Origin: Knufia peltigerae
Taxonomy: Eukaryota > Ascomycota > Eurotiomycetes > Chaetothyriales > Trichomeriaceae
DNA length: 64,000 nt
Assembly: GCA_030247855.1 (NCBI GenBank)
Contig: JAPDRN010000036.1
Span: forward strand, 218,147-282,146
Reading direction: 5' to 3'
Notes under the pieces: model-generated
The model's database searches: none
Told to the model about the DNA's origin: nothing
What the model saw: the letters and a program-made list of their open reading frames with translations, nothing else
Part shown: positions 1 through 11,819 of the stretch, one piece after another
Layout of the letters: each line of letters opens with the position of its first letter
Numbering within the stretch: the stretch's first letter is position 1
Position numbers and translations under genes: made by a program

Positions 1-442
1 CAAACTCGACATTTGGCACTGGACTAGCGGCAGCTGTTGAGGAGGATGTCATTACGACGCGCGTTATCAAGGGCTCTTTGGCCGCCGCCTTCAAGGCATT
101 GAGAGCGCCATTGACGACCATTGGGACAGCTTCATTTGGGTCATACGATTGCATCACCGGTGTTGCCAGATGGATTACACCTGATGCTCCTTGGACCGCG
201 TTGTCAAATGCTCCTGGATCAGCCATCTGCTGCACCTCGGTGACTTCGAATTTTCCCGGACCATACTTGGCGCTGAAATATCCAATCATCCATTCGGCTC
301 TCTTGGTGTTTCTGACTGTGCCTCTGACCTGGTAGCCGCCAAGCAGAAGCTGGTCAACCACGTGGCTGGCGATGAAGCCATTTGCTCCGGTCACAACTAC
401 CAGAGCGCCCGGAAGAATAGCAAGATTCTCTGCTGAAGGCAT
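1..442 (-). CDS. NAD(P)-dependent extended SDR reductase, 3' part off the left edge
   Basis: Only the first 147 codons lie in the window, read from the ATG at 442 leftwards. The protein opens with a hydrophobic strand and the glycine motif TGANGFIA at about residues 19-26. This is the TGxxGxxA nucleotide-binding signature of extended short-chain dehydrogenases. It continues as VRGTVRN, where the Arg suggests NADPH preference, then VIHLATPV and VVMTSSSTAA, as in the dihydroflavonol-reductase, aldehyde-reductase and yeast Gre2-like group. The catalytic YxxxK lies outside the window. The likely role is cytosolic NADPH-dependent reduction of an aldehyde or ketone. The substrate cannot be read. 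No intron is seen in the visible part. Family assignment is firm and the exact enzyme is open. Confidence 0.85.
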   Translation of the reverse strand, partial: MPSAENLAILPGALVVVTGANGFIASHVVDQLLLGGYQVRGTVRNTKRAEWMIGYFSAKYGPGKFEVTEVQQMADPGAFDNAVQGASGVIHLATPVMQSYDPNEAVPMVVNGALNALKAAAKEPLITRVVMTSSSTAAASPVPNVEF

Positions 443-2519
443 GTTGTCGATACGGAACTTCTTACCAGCACGTTTTAAGAGCACGAGCGCAGCCGTTTCG
501 ATCTCGAAGGTGCTCTGCCCCTCAGTAATCAGCTCACTTCGCTTCTTTAAATACCTCTGCCAGGGATGTAGCCCGCCGTCAGTGACATGTTATTGATGAC
601 CCAGCATATGACTCTTGACTTTCAAGAGGAGGCTTTCGGCCAGCCATCCTTGCCCTGCCTTGCTATACTGCTCAGGGTTCGTGGCGCTCCTTGCAGCCAA
701 TTGCATGGAAAGAAACATTTTCTCAGATTGGTTAGCGGGAATTACAACATGTACAAGGCTTTACACATAGCATCTGAGAAATGTAGTTGACAGGTACGAA
801 TTGCAACCTCTGTATTGGGTACATATCGATTGCAGATACCCCCCAACACTCTTGGCCTTCGCTAGGACTTACTCCCTCCTGTCTTCCATCCCCAGTCAGC
901 AGACTCGCTCCGATGCCCGTCGTGTGGACAACGACAAGGCTGCCGACCAATGTAGCTTCTACTACATCCTTACCAAAACGCAATAAGTGTTCATCTTGCT
1001 CAGGTGTGGTATTCTCCCATAAGCCATTAGCGTAAAGACAAAGTGTGTTGTTTTCCCAAACTCGCTACCTGCGAACAAGGAAAGAAGTCTCGGTTCCACC
1101 TCTAGAGCTACCAATGTTATCATGTCTGCTTTCTTCCTCGGAGTCACTTTGACCTGTGGACACTGAGAGGCGAGAACAGAATCACAGCGGCGTCCGGCAG
1201 CACCTCCATCTTCGTTCATCACAATATCATCTTGCTCACCTCTCAATCCGTGTAGCATTGCTAGTTGGACTTCTTGAGTCGATGGCACTTCGGCCATCCT
1301 ACCTACATCCAAGAAAGATTTTCGCCACAGTATATACGGTCCTCGGCTGGATGAAGCGGAACAAGTTTTGTCAGCACTGGTCTCCGTACCCTGCAGACCC
1401 TCCCTCACTGAAAAGTCACAGGAATATTTCCCTTGGGTCGAATGGGACGTCTAATAGACATTCAAGAATCTCATGAGAACGAACGCACTGAGATATGACC
1501 ATATCACACCAAGGATTCGTAAACCGCATTGGTGGAAGTCATGATCTTCCCAGAAGTCTTTGTCATCGAAGAGATCTAAAATCAACGCATTTCCTGGCCT
1601 GGTGTTGAAGCCCTTAAATTTAACCAACATAATGAGCCGTCCTGTGTCGTGTTTGGATACATTTGACTTGCTTAGTAAAAAACATATTATTCTCAATCAT
1701 GGTGAATTGAGCGGAAAGCTTTTCAGTACTTGCATTAATACGCAGGATGAATTTCTCATCCTGGGCCTTGAGTCTCTCAGCTGTAAGTTTTTTCAAGTCA
1801 TGCAGTAGCCTTGTTAGGAAAAGAATCTTGTTAAAGATCGAGTCGATGATAATGGGCGTCTCTAGAGACAGAGATGAGGGTTGAAGTCTTCTGCTGCACC
1901 AGCGTTGTCAGGTTTTGGCGTTTCGTTCTCATCAGGATTAGAATCGACAAGGTCGGTTCTGTCTGAGGCTACGAAATGAACAATCAGCACACTTTAGCCA
2001 GATAAACAGAGTACACTTACGGCTTCCACAGAGGAAGGATAGAAGGCACGAAGGAAATGAATGGAAGAAGAAGTGGAGGGAGGAGGGTTGAAATATGGTG
2101 GTGGATCAATGTGGATTGACGATACAAATACATCGCCAGCCTCATCTTCTTCCCTCCATCACCGTTCACACCATTGCCCGAAATTAATTCGTATCGATCA
2201 GAGTGACACTGCAAAAGCCAATGAATCAGTGCACATCCAAGACACCGTTTCAGGAACAGAGACCTGCTTTCTTGTCCGCCACAATCGCTACGCGAGATAC
2301 TGTAATAAGTCAATGGTGCACGCTTATTCAGCAATGTGGCCACTCCCATTCACGATATATATCCCAGGTTAAGTCTGACAGCCAGCAAAGAATGAACACG
2401 AGCATTTGCGTCATAAGTAAAGCAACTACCAGGCTACTGTCGTCGGCTCTAAAACAGGATATCACATTGGATTTTGGACGACCCTCTCCCTCTTGGTAAG
2501 TGACGAGCGACGGTGAAAA
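443..2519. other. 2-kb gap with one unresolved coding-like stretch
   Basis: No recognisable gene. On the minus strand an acceptor-like cgcag/gtag near 1065 precedes an open frame at 1064-732 whose translation includes LWENTTPEQDEHLL and VEATLVGSLVVVHTTGIG, which looks protein-like. A possible upstream exon is open from about 1400 to 1110, but its only start is GTG. I cannot name a family. It may be a small multi-exon gene or a decayed one. The rest (1409-2519) shows only short random frames and presumably includes the promoter of the gene at 2520. Confidence 0.3.
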
Positions 2520-4528
2520 ATGTCTCCAGGAGGTCGGAGCAGGAATCAATCACCACGGAGCCCCGGGCATATCTTCATCGAGCAGACAGTGGAGAATATC
2601 CATCAAGGCAACTCAAGAGTGGTGTCCAGTCATGCTCGGAAATTCCAACTTGCTGGCAAACGTCGGCAGCAAAGATCGTCGGCGATGGAGCGTGCTGCGC
2701 ATGCCAGGAGTCTTGTCGGATGGCAATCTCGGTCAGCCAGTCCCAAAAATGTACTGGAAGAGACGACTTTAGCACGATCAAAGTCTACCACGGACGATGC
2801 ACTCGACCCTGCAATGTCTCTGATAAACGTCTCGATCAACATCGGTCTTCGTGCAGACCCGTTCAACTCGTTTCCCTCTTCGAATTCAAAATCGGTCATG
2901 GACATGGTGGATTACCGTACGTACTCTCTCGAAACCTTTTGGACGGTTTGTTAGACCGATGATATTTGCTCATTCTTTTGCAGACATACATGTCTGGTCA
3001 CCTCACAAGGCCGGAAACTTCGACGACCTGATGGGCTACAACACCCAACTCGAGCTTTGCTGGCCACTTGCACTCCAAGACGAAATGCTGTTCGACGCCA
3101 CGTTGGCGGTGAGCAGAACAGCCTGTGTATTGTCACAGCACAAAGACCCTTCCGAGGACCAATTGATGTTGTACCATCGTGGCTTGGCAATGACGGCTCT
3201 GCGACGGCGAGTGTCTTTGGAAACACAAAAGTCTCTCGAAGCCCTGATTTTCTGTATCGGGAGAATGATCAGCATAGCGGTACGTGGCCACGCGCAAGCA
3301 TTTCCTGAGATTCGACAAGTTCTAACAACATTATGATCAGTATATGTCGAGCGAATTCGAAGCCTTCATCGCCCATTTTGAGGCTTTCAGGACGGTTTGT
3401 GCACGCTATATCGAGGCACATCCAAACACCGACACGTCTCTTACCATTCAAAATCGACTCGATAGGTATGTATGGTGGACTGTCTTTGTTGCGGACTGAA
3501 ACAGACTCTTGACTGACATGTACTATAGCTGGACGGCACTACATGCCTACCGGACCGGCCGTAACCTCCTATGTGGCTCGGAAGCGACAACATCATTCGG
3601 ATCGCCTCAAGAACTGGCACCCCATCAGCAGGGGCGATCTGTCCTACCGACACTTCCCCTATCCCCAGCCCTAGATTCTGTACTACGTTCCCTCGACACA
3701 GTTTCCCTGATATATCAATCATCCTGGGACTTTCGAAGCCAATCGATCGTACTTTCCAACTTACAAACCTCCACATCCCAACTTGCTCGAATCCTCGCCT
3801 CGCCAGACATGTCGCCCATCGAGTTACAGTTCTCTTGCGCACTTCTAGCGTACTGTCTACAACTGTATGGCATGTACCAGGCTCTACAGGACCAGCAGCA
3901 AAGTTTGGTACCAGCGGAAGTCTTCGCAGAACCTGCTGCCGGCGACGCCCTCCCAGCGCTTTCCAAGATGGGCGATACGTTTCTCTATCAGAAACTCGAA
4001 GGCTTCTCTACCTCTCCGACACACAGAACTTGTCTGACTTGGTGCGCTCTCGTCCTGGGCAGTTTTCTCTCACAACAATTCGACCATCACTTACGGGGTA
4101 AGGGACACATCATACACGTCAGTCTGGCTATGCGGTTAAACGTGAACGTGAACAACGGCCCCGCACACAACCCAGTAGCAAATGAGTACGGCTGGAGTGG
4201 GATCGAGTCCGAACTCGAAGGGGCAACAATGTCTGGAATGTGGTTTTCTGGTCTTGTCCAGGAGTGGCGGAACGATTGGGTGAATTCTATGCGAAGGCAG
4301 CAAGGGTGGGAATCTCATGGGTTGTTCAAGATTGGTGTGCCTAAAGCTGTACAGGTCAAGTGGGAAAGGGCCGGTAGTGGCAGTGGTCGTGGTCATGGTC
4401 GTGGTCATACGGAACGTGGTAGGAGGACAACACGACTACACGAGAGAGAAGATGAGAACAGTCCCGATGTAGATGTTATCGAGTATCTCGTCTTGAGGGA
4501 TGCGAGGGATTCATTGCCTAGGATATGA
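2520..4528 (+). CDS. Fungal-specific transcription-factor-like protein without zinc cluster
   Basis: Four exons (2520-2916, 2984-3279, 3341-3465, 3529-4528) joined by introns of 61-67 nt give about 605 residues from the ATG at 2520. The N-terminus has the pattern of a large fungal family often labelled fungal transcription factor or tachykinin family: a Phe-Ile strand (HIFIEQT), then a basic SSHARK stretch rich in Arg and Lys. After the first intron come HVWSPHKAG and a helical domain (LDSVLRSLDTVSLIYQ) like Fungal_trans_2. No Cys-rich DNA-binding motif is present, as is usual for this group. The C-terminus holds a Gly/Arg/His-rich patch (SGRGHGRGH) near residue 555. It is probably a nuclear regulator with unknown target. 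Its end faces the cyclophilin gene tail to tail. Confidence 0.75.
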
Positions 4529-5139
4529 CTTGTGATGTTATGACTCATGATCTACGAGTACCATGTAGTATTATTTGATATGATATTGTTAAACGATGGA
4601 CACAAAGGATCCCTCAGGTAGGCATCTTTGTCATCGTACCGTATGTCACGCCAGATCTTGTGGCTCTGCTCTTGCTTTTTCAGACTTTTGCCTTCTCTTT
4701 TCCTTTGGTCCGCGTACGATGTATTTATTGGAAGCAATTACGAGCACTTGACAACAAGACCGCCAGCAAGACTTGGGACTTGTATCCATCAATCGTGTGA
4801 TCTGTTGACAGGGCTGTTATGTCCAAGTCTCTCCTTGCCTACAACGATCAATCCCGTACTCGTGACATCAGGTCCCTCAGGCTCTGGAGGAGTCGATGCA
4901 TCGAAGGTGATTTTTTGACCTCAATTACAGACATAGCACGCAAATGGATGTCTCATGGTCGCCCTGTTCGGTATGCTGAAACAACCTTCTGTTAATGGAT
5001 TGAACCCTTCTAATACCACACTTGTGATTTCCATCATGCCAGGCTCGGATTCGTTCTCGGCTCGTAATTCAGCAGGCAGTCTAGCGATCCTCGATTTCTC
5101 TCTCTCTCTCTTTTGGGTTCTTCGATAGGGAGACATAAG
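4529..5139. other. Convergent 3' spacer
   Basis: Shared downstream region of the factor ending at 4528 (+) and the cyclophilin ending at 5140 (-). It contains TTATG and GATATGATATTG-type AT-rich stretches suited to 3' ends and a CT run at about 5098-5111. No coding potential was found on either strand. Confidence 0.5.
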
Positions 5140-6138
5140 TCACATCTCACCACACTCACTGACCCTGACGTCCAAGACCGGCCTCTCACCTTGTCCCCTC
5201 CCTCCGGGGCCCGCGGTCCTCGTGTTCTCAATCATCCTCACGACGTTCATGCTCTCTTCGTCGGCCACCTGTCCAAAGACGACGTGTTTGTTGTCGAGGA
5301 ACGGCGTGGGAGCGCACGTGATGAAGAACTGACATCCGTTCGTGTTGGGTCCGGAATTGGCCATGCTCAGCAAACCCGGGCGCGTGTGTTTGTGGCTGAA
5401 ATTCTCGTCCGCAAAGGAACTGTTCTGGTAGATTGACGTTGACCCTGTACCGTCTGCGTGTAGAAAATCGCCTCCTTGGATCATGAAGGATTTGATCTGT
5501 TTTTGGGGGATATGATGTCAGAAACAATACAGCACACAGCGTACAGCGTACAAGCCGACTGCCTAGGGTACCTGTGTATCTGTCGTTGGGGACGATAAAA
5601 ACTCACCACACGATGGAATTTACTCCCTTTGTAGCCTTGAGGTCGACCGCTAACTTTATGTTCACCCGTGCAGAATTGTCGGAAATTTTCTGCCGTTTTG
5701 GGAACCGTGTTGGCGAAAAGGTGCATTTTGATACGGCCAAGTGGTTCACCTGAAAGGAAGACAGGTCAGTTACATTGGGCTTCGGAACGTGGTTTGGAGG
5801 GTGCATGATAAGTGGAGGTTCGGTCGTATTTGGGTTTGAAATCGTTATGTTTTGAGAGAATGAGATTTGTATTTTTGCAAGAAGACCTCATCTGCAGCCC
5901 TATCAAGTCGGGCCACTGCTGTCTGTGTGGGAGTCATCGAGTCAACCGCGCCAGATAAGCCCTCAACGGCTCTTTCGTTCCATGAGGACACAAAACACAC
6001 CAATTATGTGTTCTCATGTGATCGATGGAAGGGAAGAGGAATGTAGGTAGGTAGGTTCTTACCGCCCAATGTTATGTCGAAAAAGACGATTGGTTCGCCT
6101 TCGCCTGGCTTGGGGACAGGGACAGGAGTTGCGGCCAT
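5140..6138 (-). CDS. cyp3: Peptidyl-prolyl cis-trans isomerase H (spliceosomal cyclophilin)
   Basis: Three exons (6138-6063, 5749-5607, 5496-5140) encode 191 residues, close to the usual 180-190 of the PPIH/Cyp3 class. The ATG at 6138 follows a promoter spacer. Cyclophilin landmarks are VPKTAENFRQFCTGE (42-55), HRVIKSFMIQGGDF (71-84, with Arg72, Phe77 and Gln80 of the active site), SMANSGPNTNGCQFFIT and HVVFGQV. The extreme end CGEM is typical of PPIH. The Trp that binds cyclosporin in human enzymes is Phe139 here (FLDNKHVVFG), which predicts weaker drug binding. Known role: proline isomerase associated with U4/U6.U5 snRNP proteins. The first intron is unusually long (313 nt) for this window. 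Function is confident. The symbol follows the fungal naming habit. Confidence 0.93.
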
Positions 6139-6556
6139 GTTTAAAGTGATGTCTAAGTGATCTAGAATGTGTCGGGAAAAGGATTGAAGGAAGGAGGGAG
6201 AGGTATTGAGGTCGATATATCGACTTCGTAGCCTTGCAAGGATCGGACGGAATACGTTTTATGCGGGGGAATTTTTTCTCTTCGCAAGCCTGAGATGCGG
6301 ATCACAACACAACAAGACAGACTGATATGAACTGTAACCCCCAACCGCACCAAACAATCTAAAAAGATCAAAACATCGAGATACCAAGAGGATGATTATC
6401 AAGAAATAAGAATACACGGAGAATTATTATAATTGAGGCATCAATTCATTTTCGTGCAGAATAGTCATTGATCATTACCTACAAAAGTTCCTTCACGGTC
6501 CATCAAAACACAAATACCCTGGCAACAGTCCACTGTCATTAATCGGTTCGATTCTT
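6139..6556. other. Promoter of cyclophilin H
   Basis: Spacer between two minus-strand genes, 3' of the hypothetical at 6557 and 5' of the cyclophilin. It has AT-rich 3'-UTR-like sequence (6400-6480) and no ORF of interest. Confidence 0.4.
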
Positions 6557-7696
6557 TTAGTGATTTGTAACATCACGAGACTTGTCGTCCTTTTTCCAAA
6601 ATCTGAAATCTTTCCTCTTCTTCGGTTTACTGTCTTCCAAGGCTGGATGCACGGCAGTGGAGACTAACCCGACTCTGGGTTCGTCTGAGTATACTTGATT
6701 CTGAACACGAGACTCGGGTATCTCGCCAATTTTTGTACTGGTCGTCATGAATGTCATGGTGGAAACTGGGCGACCTCCTCTACGTCTCAAACGTCGATTA
6801 TCGCTGGTGTCAAGTGGGATCTTTGGTGGTCGTGGCGGCGGCGGCTGCTGATGCTGCTCCTGTAGATCGGTGTAAGGCTGATCGAAGAAATCTGAAGGTA
6901 CAAGCAGCATGCTCGGTGGTCGCTGAGTGTTTGTCTCACCCCATGGTTGACGGTTTCTGCGTCCGTCTGGGCAGGGAGATGAGTTGTCGTCCTTTTCGAC
7001 ATCTTTTCGAATTTGAACATTGGCAGACTCCGACAGATTCGATTCTGATTTACTTCGACCATGCCTCTGAGGTTGCGACCCCCTGGCCTTTCTTGCCGCA
7101 GCAGCAGAGACCACAGAGCTGCCACTTTTGCTCCTGACCCAGCCACCACGTTCTAATAACGGCGACGGTGATGGTCGACTGGTCGTACTGGGCTTGTCCT
7201 TCTTGTGATGCCCTGTCTGGTATCCTGGCCTGGCCTGTCCGGCTTCAGCTGGCAATCTTAACTGCCGTGCAATACTCAACCGCGAGCTGAGTTGTCCAAG
7301 TGCAGTCATAGTATCTAAAGCAGCAGTCTCGGACAGATCATACAATGTCTGCCTCGACGCAATCTTCTTCCTTGGACCAGCTGACAATGTATGATTGATG
7401 AGATTGACCAGTCCAGTATTCAGAACGAGCAGAGTATGTGCCAGACTGCTATGGGCCACTTCGTCTCCGATTTCGAATCTGTTCCCATGTTTTGCTACAC
7501 TCTGATCGTATTCGTTTCTGATTTGCACAGGTCGAGTCGTTAGGGACTGTCGTAGCCATTCTTCTTCCTCAGATGGTCGCGGAAGCCTTGCGTTTGATTT
7601 CCTCTTCTTTCCACTTATACGGTGAAAGATATTCAGCCCGCTTCCTAAAGCTGTTATGATGGACGACACTATCGAGGATACGTCCGTTCCACCCAT
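6557..7696 (-). CDS. Fungal hypothetical protein, basic and Ser/Pro-rich C-terminal half
   Basis: A single exon of 379 codons from ATG at 7696. Residues 1-30 include a short hydrophobic helix (IVSSIITALGSGLNIF) followed by a basic KKRK patch. Residues 45-160 are predicted helical with a long heptad-like stretch (AHSSLAHTLLVLNTGLVNLINHTL). The remainder is low complexity: Ser/Arg-rich, a His/Gln/Pro stretch (QEQHQQPPPPRPP) and a very basic end (PKKRKDFRFWKKDDKS), which could be a nuclear or membrane-surface signal. I recognise the general look of a conserved Pezizomycotina protein of unknown function but no enzymatic domain. It is transcribed divergently from the GPALPP gene across an 843-bp spacer. 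Confidence 0.75.
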   Translation of the reverse strand: MGGTDVSSIVSSIITALGSGLNIFHRISGKKRKSNARLPRPSEEEEWLRQSLTTRPVQIRNEYDQSVAKHGNRFEIGDEVAHSSLAHTLLVLNTGLVNLINHTLSAGPRKKIASRQTLYDLSETAALDTMTALGQLSSRLSIARQLRLPAEAGQARPGYQTGHHKKDKPSTTSRPSPSPLLERGGWVRSKSGSSVVSAAAARKARGSQPQRHGRSKSESNLSESANVQIRKDVEKDDNSSPCPDGRRNRQPWGETNTQRPPSMLLVPSDFFDQPYTDLQEQHQQPPPPRPPKIPLDTSDNRRLRRRGGRPVSTMTFMTTSTKIGEIPESRVQNQVYSDEPRVGLVSTAVHPALEDSKPKKRKDFRFWKKDDKSRDVTNH

Positions 7697-8539
7697 AGCG
7701 ATGGTGATGATATATGGCGTCCAAATCGGACGAGAGTCCTTTACATATTTCCTTGGATATCACAACGGAAGCGGGTGGGGTTCAAGACGTTCAACTGAGG
7801 ACAAAAAGCGAGCAAGGAACACCACCCTACCTTACAAAGGTGAAGTGAGGAAGGCATCCTTGAAAAACAAGGCTCCGGCAGGGATAGGATTGAATTATAC
7901 CTTTGACCTCAAGTCCTGCATGTCGACCAAAGCATCCGGTCGTGAGTGCCAGGGCTACTCAAGCCTCCATCAGCTAGAAGCGGGCCAGACAGTCTGATTC
8001 GAAGGACTTTTGTGACGAGGAGAAAAGTCCAGCGACATGACTGGCGGGAGATACGAGGGCGTCTGCAGGAAGGCGTCCCGGCGCTTGCAAAAATATGAAC
8101 CCGACGAATAGATGGAATCTGATTATCCAGGGACATGAAACATGCATCCATCCGCCCATCGCCTTTCAATTCGACCAGTGGAAAGTTGTCATCACCCAGG
8201 GTTGAGGGTGGAGAGGGAGTTTATTGGGAGAACGAGTAGAGACAGAGAAGCCTCACTCAGAGAGAATTTAAGTCGCCAAACCTGCCCCCTATAGCGTCTA
8301 CACTTGGGGCTCCCCTGGGCTCTTTCGATAGGCGTCATGGGCATCGCGCTCCTCCCCCACAATACCCTCAGGGAAATTCTCCACCTGGGCAAGTCAGGTA
8401 AACAGTGCTTTCCAGAAAGTCCAATTCGATGCGCTCAGGACCAGAACAATTTCCCTTCCCTCAATTTTGACAACCCGCGGACATTGACGACCACTTCCTC
8501 AGCACATCACTCCTAGGTTCACTATATCGGATTCTTGTA
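7697..8539. other. Divergent promoter region
   Basis: Lies between the start codons of the hypothetical (7696, -) and the GPALPP protein (8540, +). Short frames on the minus strand (about 7909-8169) are not supported by start context or family resemblance. No other feature is seen. Confidence 0.4.
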
Positions 8540-9475
8540 ATGGCTCCTGTCGGCCCGCAGCTTCCTCCCGAATTACAAAAGCGCAAACGCAGCCCAGACG
8601 ATGAAAACGAAGGACAAGGCAGTTCTTCTGATTCTTCGACAGGTCCTCTACCTCAACGACCTGCCTCAAAAGAGTCGTCGCCACCTTCCTCCAAGCGCAG
8701 CCGAGTCATAGGCCCTACGCTTCCGCCGGCGCCTCTAGACGAACGACCCCCGAGCCCGCCGCAGCCCGTTGACGCCCATGAAAGTGAGAGTAGCGACGAC
8801 GATGATTTCGGTCCTAGTCTGCCCTCTGCAGGTGACTCCTCAAAGCCGGTACAGTCAATCGGACCACAGATATCATCCTCCAACGATCCGCCTGCACGAC
8901 TTCAGCGGGACGAATGGATGACCATGGCGCCTGACAACGGGGATTGGTCTTCGCGGATAGACCCTACGAAACTGAAGAACCGAAAGTTCAATACCACAAA
9001 AGGTGCAAAAGGTCCACAACAATCCGGAGTCGGAGGGTCGTCGTGGCATGAGACACCCGAGGAGAAGCAAGCTCGTCTGAGAAGGGAAGTTATGGGAATT
9101 TCAGACCCCACAGCCTCCTCAGAGAGGAAGATGAAACCCACAGGCACTTCGCATGACGAGGCGACGGCAAAGAGGGTGAAAGAGTATAGCGTAAGTCGGT
9201 CCCCTACTGATGTAACTCTGGGTGGTAATCATCCATTTTGCCATTGCCCAGATTGGAAGTTTACATTTCACCAGGACAAGCAGAGAGGCCCATCTCTCTA
9301 CGCCTCCCATAGCTCCGCCAACAAGGCTGTGGAAGAAGACGACCCCAGTGCTCGTGCATTTGATCGCGAGAAAGATATCGGTGGTGGCATGGCAATTAGC
9401 GCCACCAAGCGTAGGGAGATGGTCAAGAAGGCCGCCGATTTTTCTTCGAGGTTCAGCGAGGCGAGGTATCTATGA
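8540..9475 (+). CDS. GPALPP-motif protein (DUF3752 family)
   Basis: Two exons, 8540-9190 and 9275-9475, with an 84-nt intron that stays open in frame. Removing it joins KRVKEYS to DKQRGPSLY, which restores the family consensus. The 283-residue protein starts MAPVGPQLPPELQKRKR and carries repeated GPxLPP motifs (VGPQLPP, IGPTLPP, FGPSLP, IGPQ), the signature of GPALPP1-like proteins. An acidic Ser-rich stretch (ESESSDDDDFG) and a conserved C-terminal block with DREKDIGGG, RREMVKKAADFSSRF and a final ARYL complete the DUF3752 pattern. The family is nuclear and of unclear function. Splicing or chromatin links have been suggested for relatives. Start and end are both natural. Confidence 0.88.
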   Translation: MAPVGPQLPPELQKRKRSPDDENEGQGSSSDSSTGPLPQRPASKESSPPSSKRSRVIGPTLPPAPLDERPPSPPQPVDAHESESSDDDDFGPSLPSAGDSSKPVQSIGPQISSSNDPPARLQRDEWMTMAPDNGDWSSRIDPTKLKNRKFNTTKGAKGPQQSGVGGSSWHETPEEKQARLRREVMGISDPTASSERKMKPTGTSHDEATAKRVKEYSVSRSPTDVTLGGNHPFCHCPDWKFTFHQDKQRGPSLYASHSSANKAVEEDDPSARAFDREKDIGGGMAISATKRREMVKKAADFSSRFSEARYL

Positions 9476-11819
9476 TGCGGGCTCACTCGGAGGATGAATT
9501 GAGAATTTTGTCAGCCTTTTTGATTGAGTCCGTCAGGAGTGTCATTTGTACGACGTTTACTCATTCACAAGACCAGTTGAATTCAGTCTCCAGACTCCAC
9601 GGGTTCACTCTCCGCGCCGAGATCTCAAGCCAGATGCAAGAGGACAGCCGGACTCTGGGCCATTGGAGATACCAGGACCTTTTGTCGCGAACAGTCTAGG
9701 CCCGCAAACCGCATACAAAGCTGAGGACGAACAGCCGAGAGATTTTTTCTCCCTTCTGTTGCAGCAAGTTGTCGCTGGTCACGAGGACGTATTGGCGCGG
9801 CCCACGCACAGATATGAACGTCAATCGATCCTTTGTGGGTAGGCTTCCCTCTTTAATGATGGGACGGAGGACGCAACTACCATCAAATTTGCGATTCGCA
9901 CCATCACCTGTGACGACGAATTCCTTTTGCGTGGTTAGTTATTACAGAAGTGCTCACTCCAAAGCGGCCCGCCCATGATGATCACGGTATATGTGAAATG
10001 AGCCCGCCTCTGTAGGTATTTGTCTACCAAACTCCAACAACCACGGAATATACTCTAAGATTCAAATGTGCCAACGGATTCAACTCTCTACCCAAGGCCA
10101 CGGAAACAGAATAAAATCCGCGCATCACTTTTGTAATCATACTTGACCGTTTTCTTATCTTTTCTCTCTATCCATCTACCTCTCTTCGGACACACTCCGG
10201 GGGATTGGGGGGGGAACGTCGACTCCTCTTACAGTAAGTAGTAGTACGTACGAGTAAACCGCCTAGTGACTCAAAGCAGGTAAGGAAGGGTGCCCGGGTG
10301 ACAAAAGTACATGTACACTCCGCTAAGTAGCGAGTATCTCCCGTAAATCTCTCTCTCTCTCTCTCTCTCCGCCCGTCCGCGTCGCGCGGCACCGTCATTT
10401 CTCAACCTGCCCGCCCTTCCACCTGCCGGCCGTACCTACCGTGTGGTGCCCGGTTCCAATCAACGCTTGCGGACCTCCTGCCTGATACAGACGAGTGGAC
10501 TCTGGGGCAACTGTGGAATATTCCGAAAAAGAAAAGGGACGGACGTTCGTGCATTCTTTACGATTTTTTTGATGTTCACACCGTACGGTACAACACTCCT
10601 GTCCTATGTAATCGCCCTGGACGGGCACACAGAAGAGACCTGGTTACCTATTCCTGCCGGGGCTATATTGAATTTGGTTGTATTGCTCTCCTCCAAATAG
10701 GACTCGTGGTGTTTCCACGTGTCAGGTTAAGATTTAGACAATTCGTGCTCCGTACTTTCGTACTCTGTACGAGTACCCACGACCTAATAGGTAGGTGGTT
10801 TGATTACATCTGGTTTTTTGTTGTAAGCAAGGACCGTTTGCGGCTGTGGCTGCGGCTGAAGGCGGGGGCCAAAATAGGTCAGCACCATCAACGTCATCTT
10901 ACCACTCTCGACCAGACCTTCATCGACTACCTCGTGAGGTCGGAAAGCTTCATACACATTCCTCACTGTCTTGTCATCATGACGGAGAATCGAAAGTTTG
11001 ACTTATGACTTGTTGGCTTGTGATTTTTGACCCATGCACAGACAGGTCTTCGGAGCTGAAACAACCTCGGCCTCGTCCTCCCGCATTGAGCTTTCAGGGG
11101 TATCCATTCAGGCTACAGCACCTTCTCCGACCCTGCTCACGGCATATCTCCTGATCGTTGTTCCGACTTGCACCCTGGGCGTCCCTCTATGGGAAATCAG
11201 ACCCAGCGATGTTCCGTGTCAGGTGAAGTCAAGCGGCGATCTCAAAAGGCCCGTTTACCCAAGGAGGTAATCCCGGATTCGCTGATCGGGGCAGAGGACT
11301 GGCCACTGGAGGTGTACTGTAGGCTTTTTGACAGACACAAAACTAATTTGCTCACGTTTATATCAATATGATCAAGTGGTAACCGTTATGCCGTGGGTAG
11401 CCATTCGGTCATACTTCATACAACGCCTCTCAAACCCCACCAACTGGGTCAAATAATGCCACGATACGCGATTGACTCTTTGAGGTGGCTTATCGGCCGA
11501 CCTAGGCCTGGAAGGACCCAGCATTGGCAAGTACGCTTTCAGGAAATGCTCGCCACAGTGGAAACCAACCATTCGCTTAGCTCGGTGGATGAGAGGATTT
11601 GGAAGGAATGAGAACTGATCTTATCATTGGTTCGAGATATCGTCAAGTCGTCGAAGTACTGGTTTTAACTAGGGTTGGCGTGTCTCTCGAGCTCACGTCC
11701 TAGGTCTGTAGAAGAGTCTATTGCCACAGGAGTAGAACTGGCAGTGGCAATTGGTCGGCGCCGGGGTTATACCTCCTCCTTGGTAGCCACCAATGCGTAG
11801 TATTCTGGCCAAAGGCTAT
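9476..11819. other. 2.3-kb gene-poor spacer with CT microsatellite
   Basis: No supported gene. It holds a (CT)10 run at 10349-10368, repeated GTAC/ACGAG-type short motifs near 10230-10260 and 10745-10780 (including CTCCGTA at 10748-10754), and scattered short frames without family resemblance. It presumably includes the 3' ends of both flanking genes. A long untranslated or non-coding transcript cannot be excluded. Confidence 0.35.
10349..10368. repeat. (CT)10 microsatellite
   Basis: Perfect dinucleotide run in the gene-poor spacer right of the GPALPP gene. Confidence 0.95.

Noticed and set aside
9546..9842. 98-codon frame right after the GPALPP gene
   Set aside because: Starts with GTG, lies in the presumed 3' region and shows no conserved feature.
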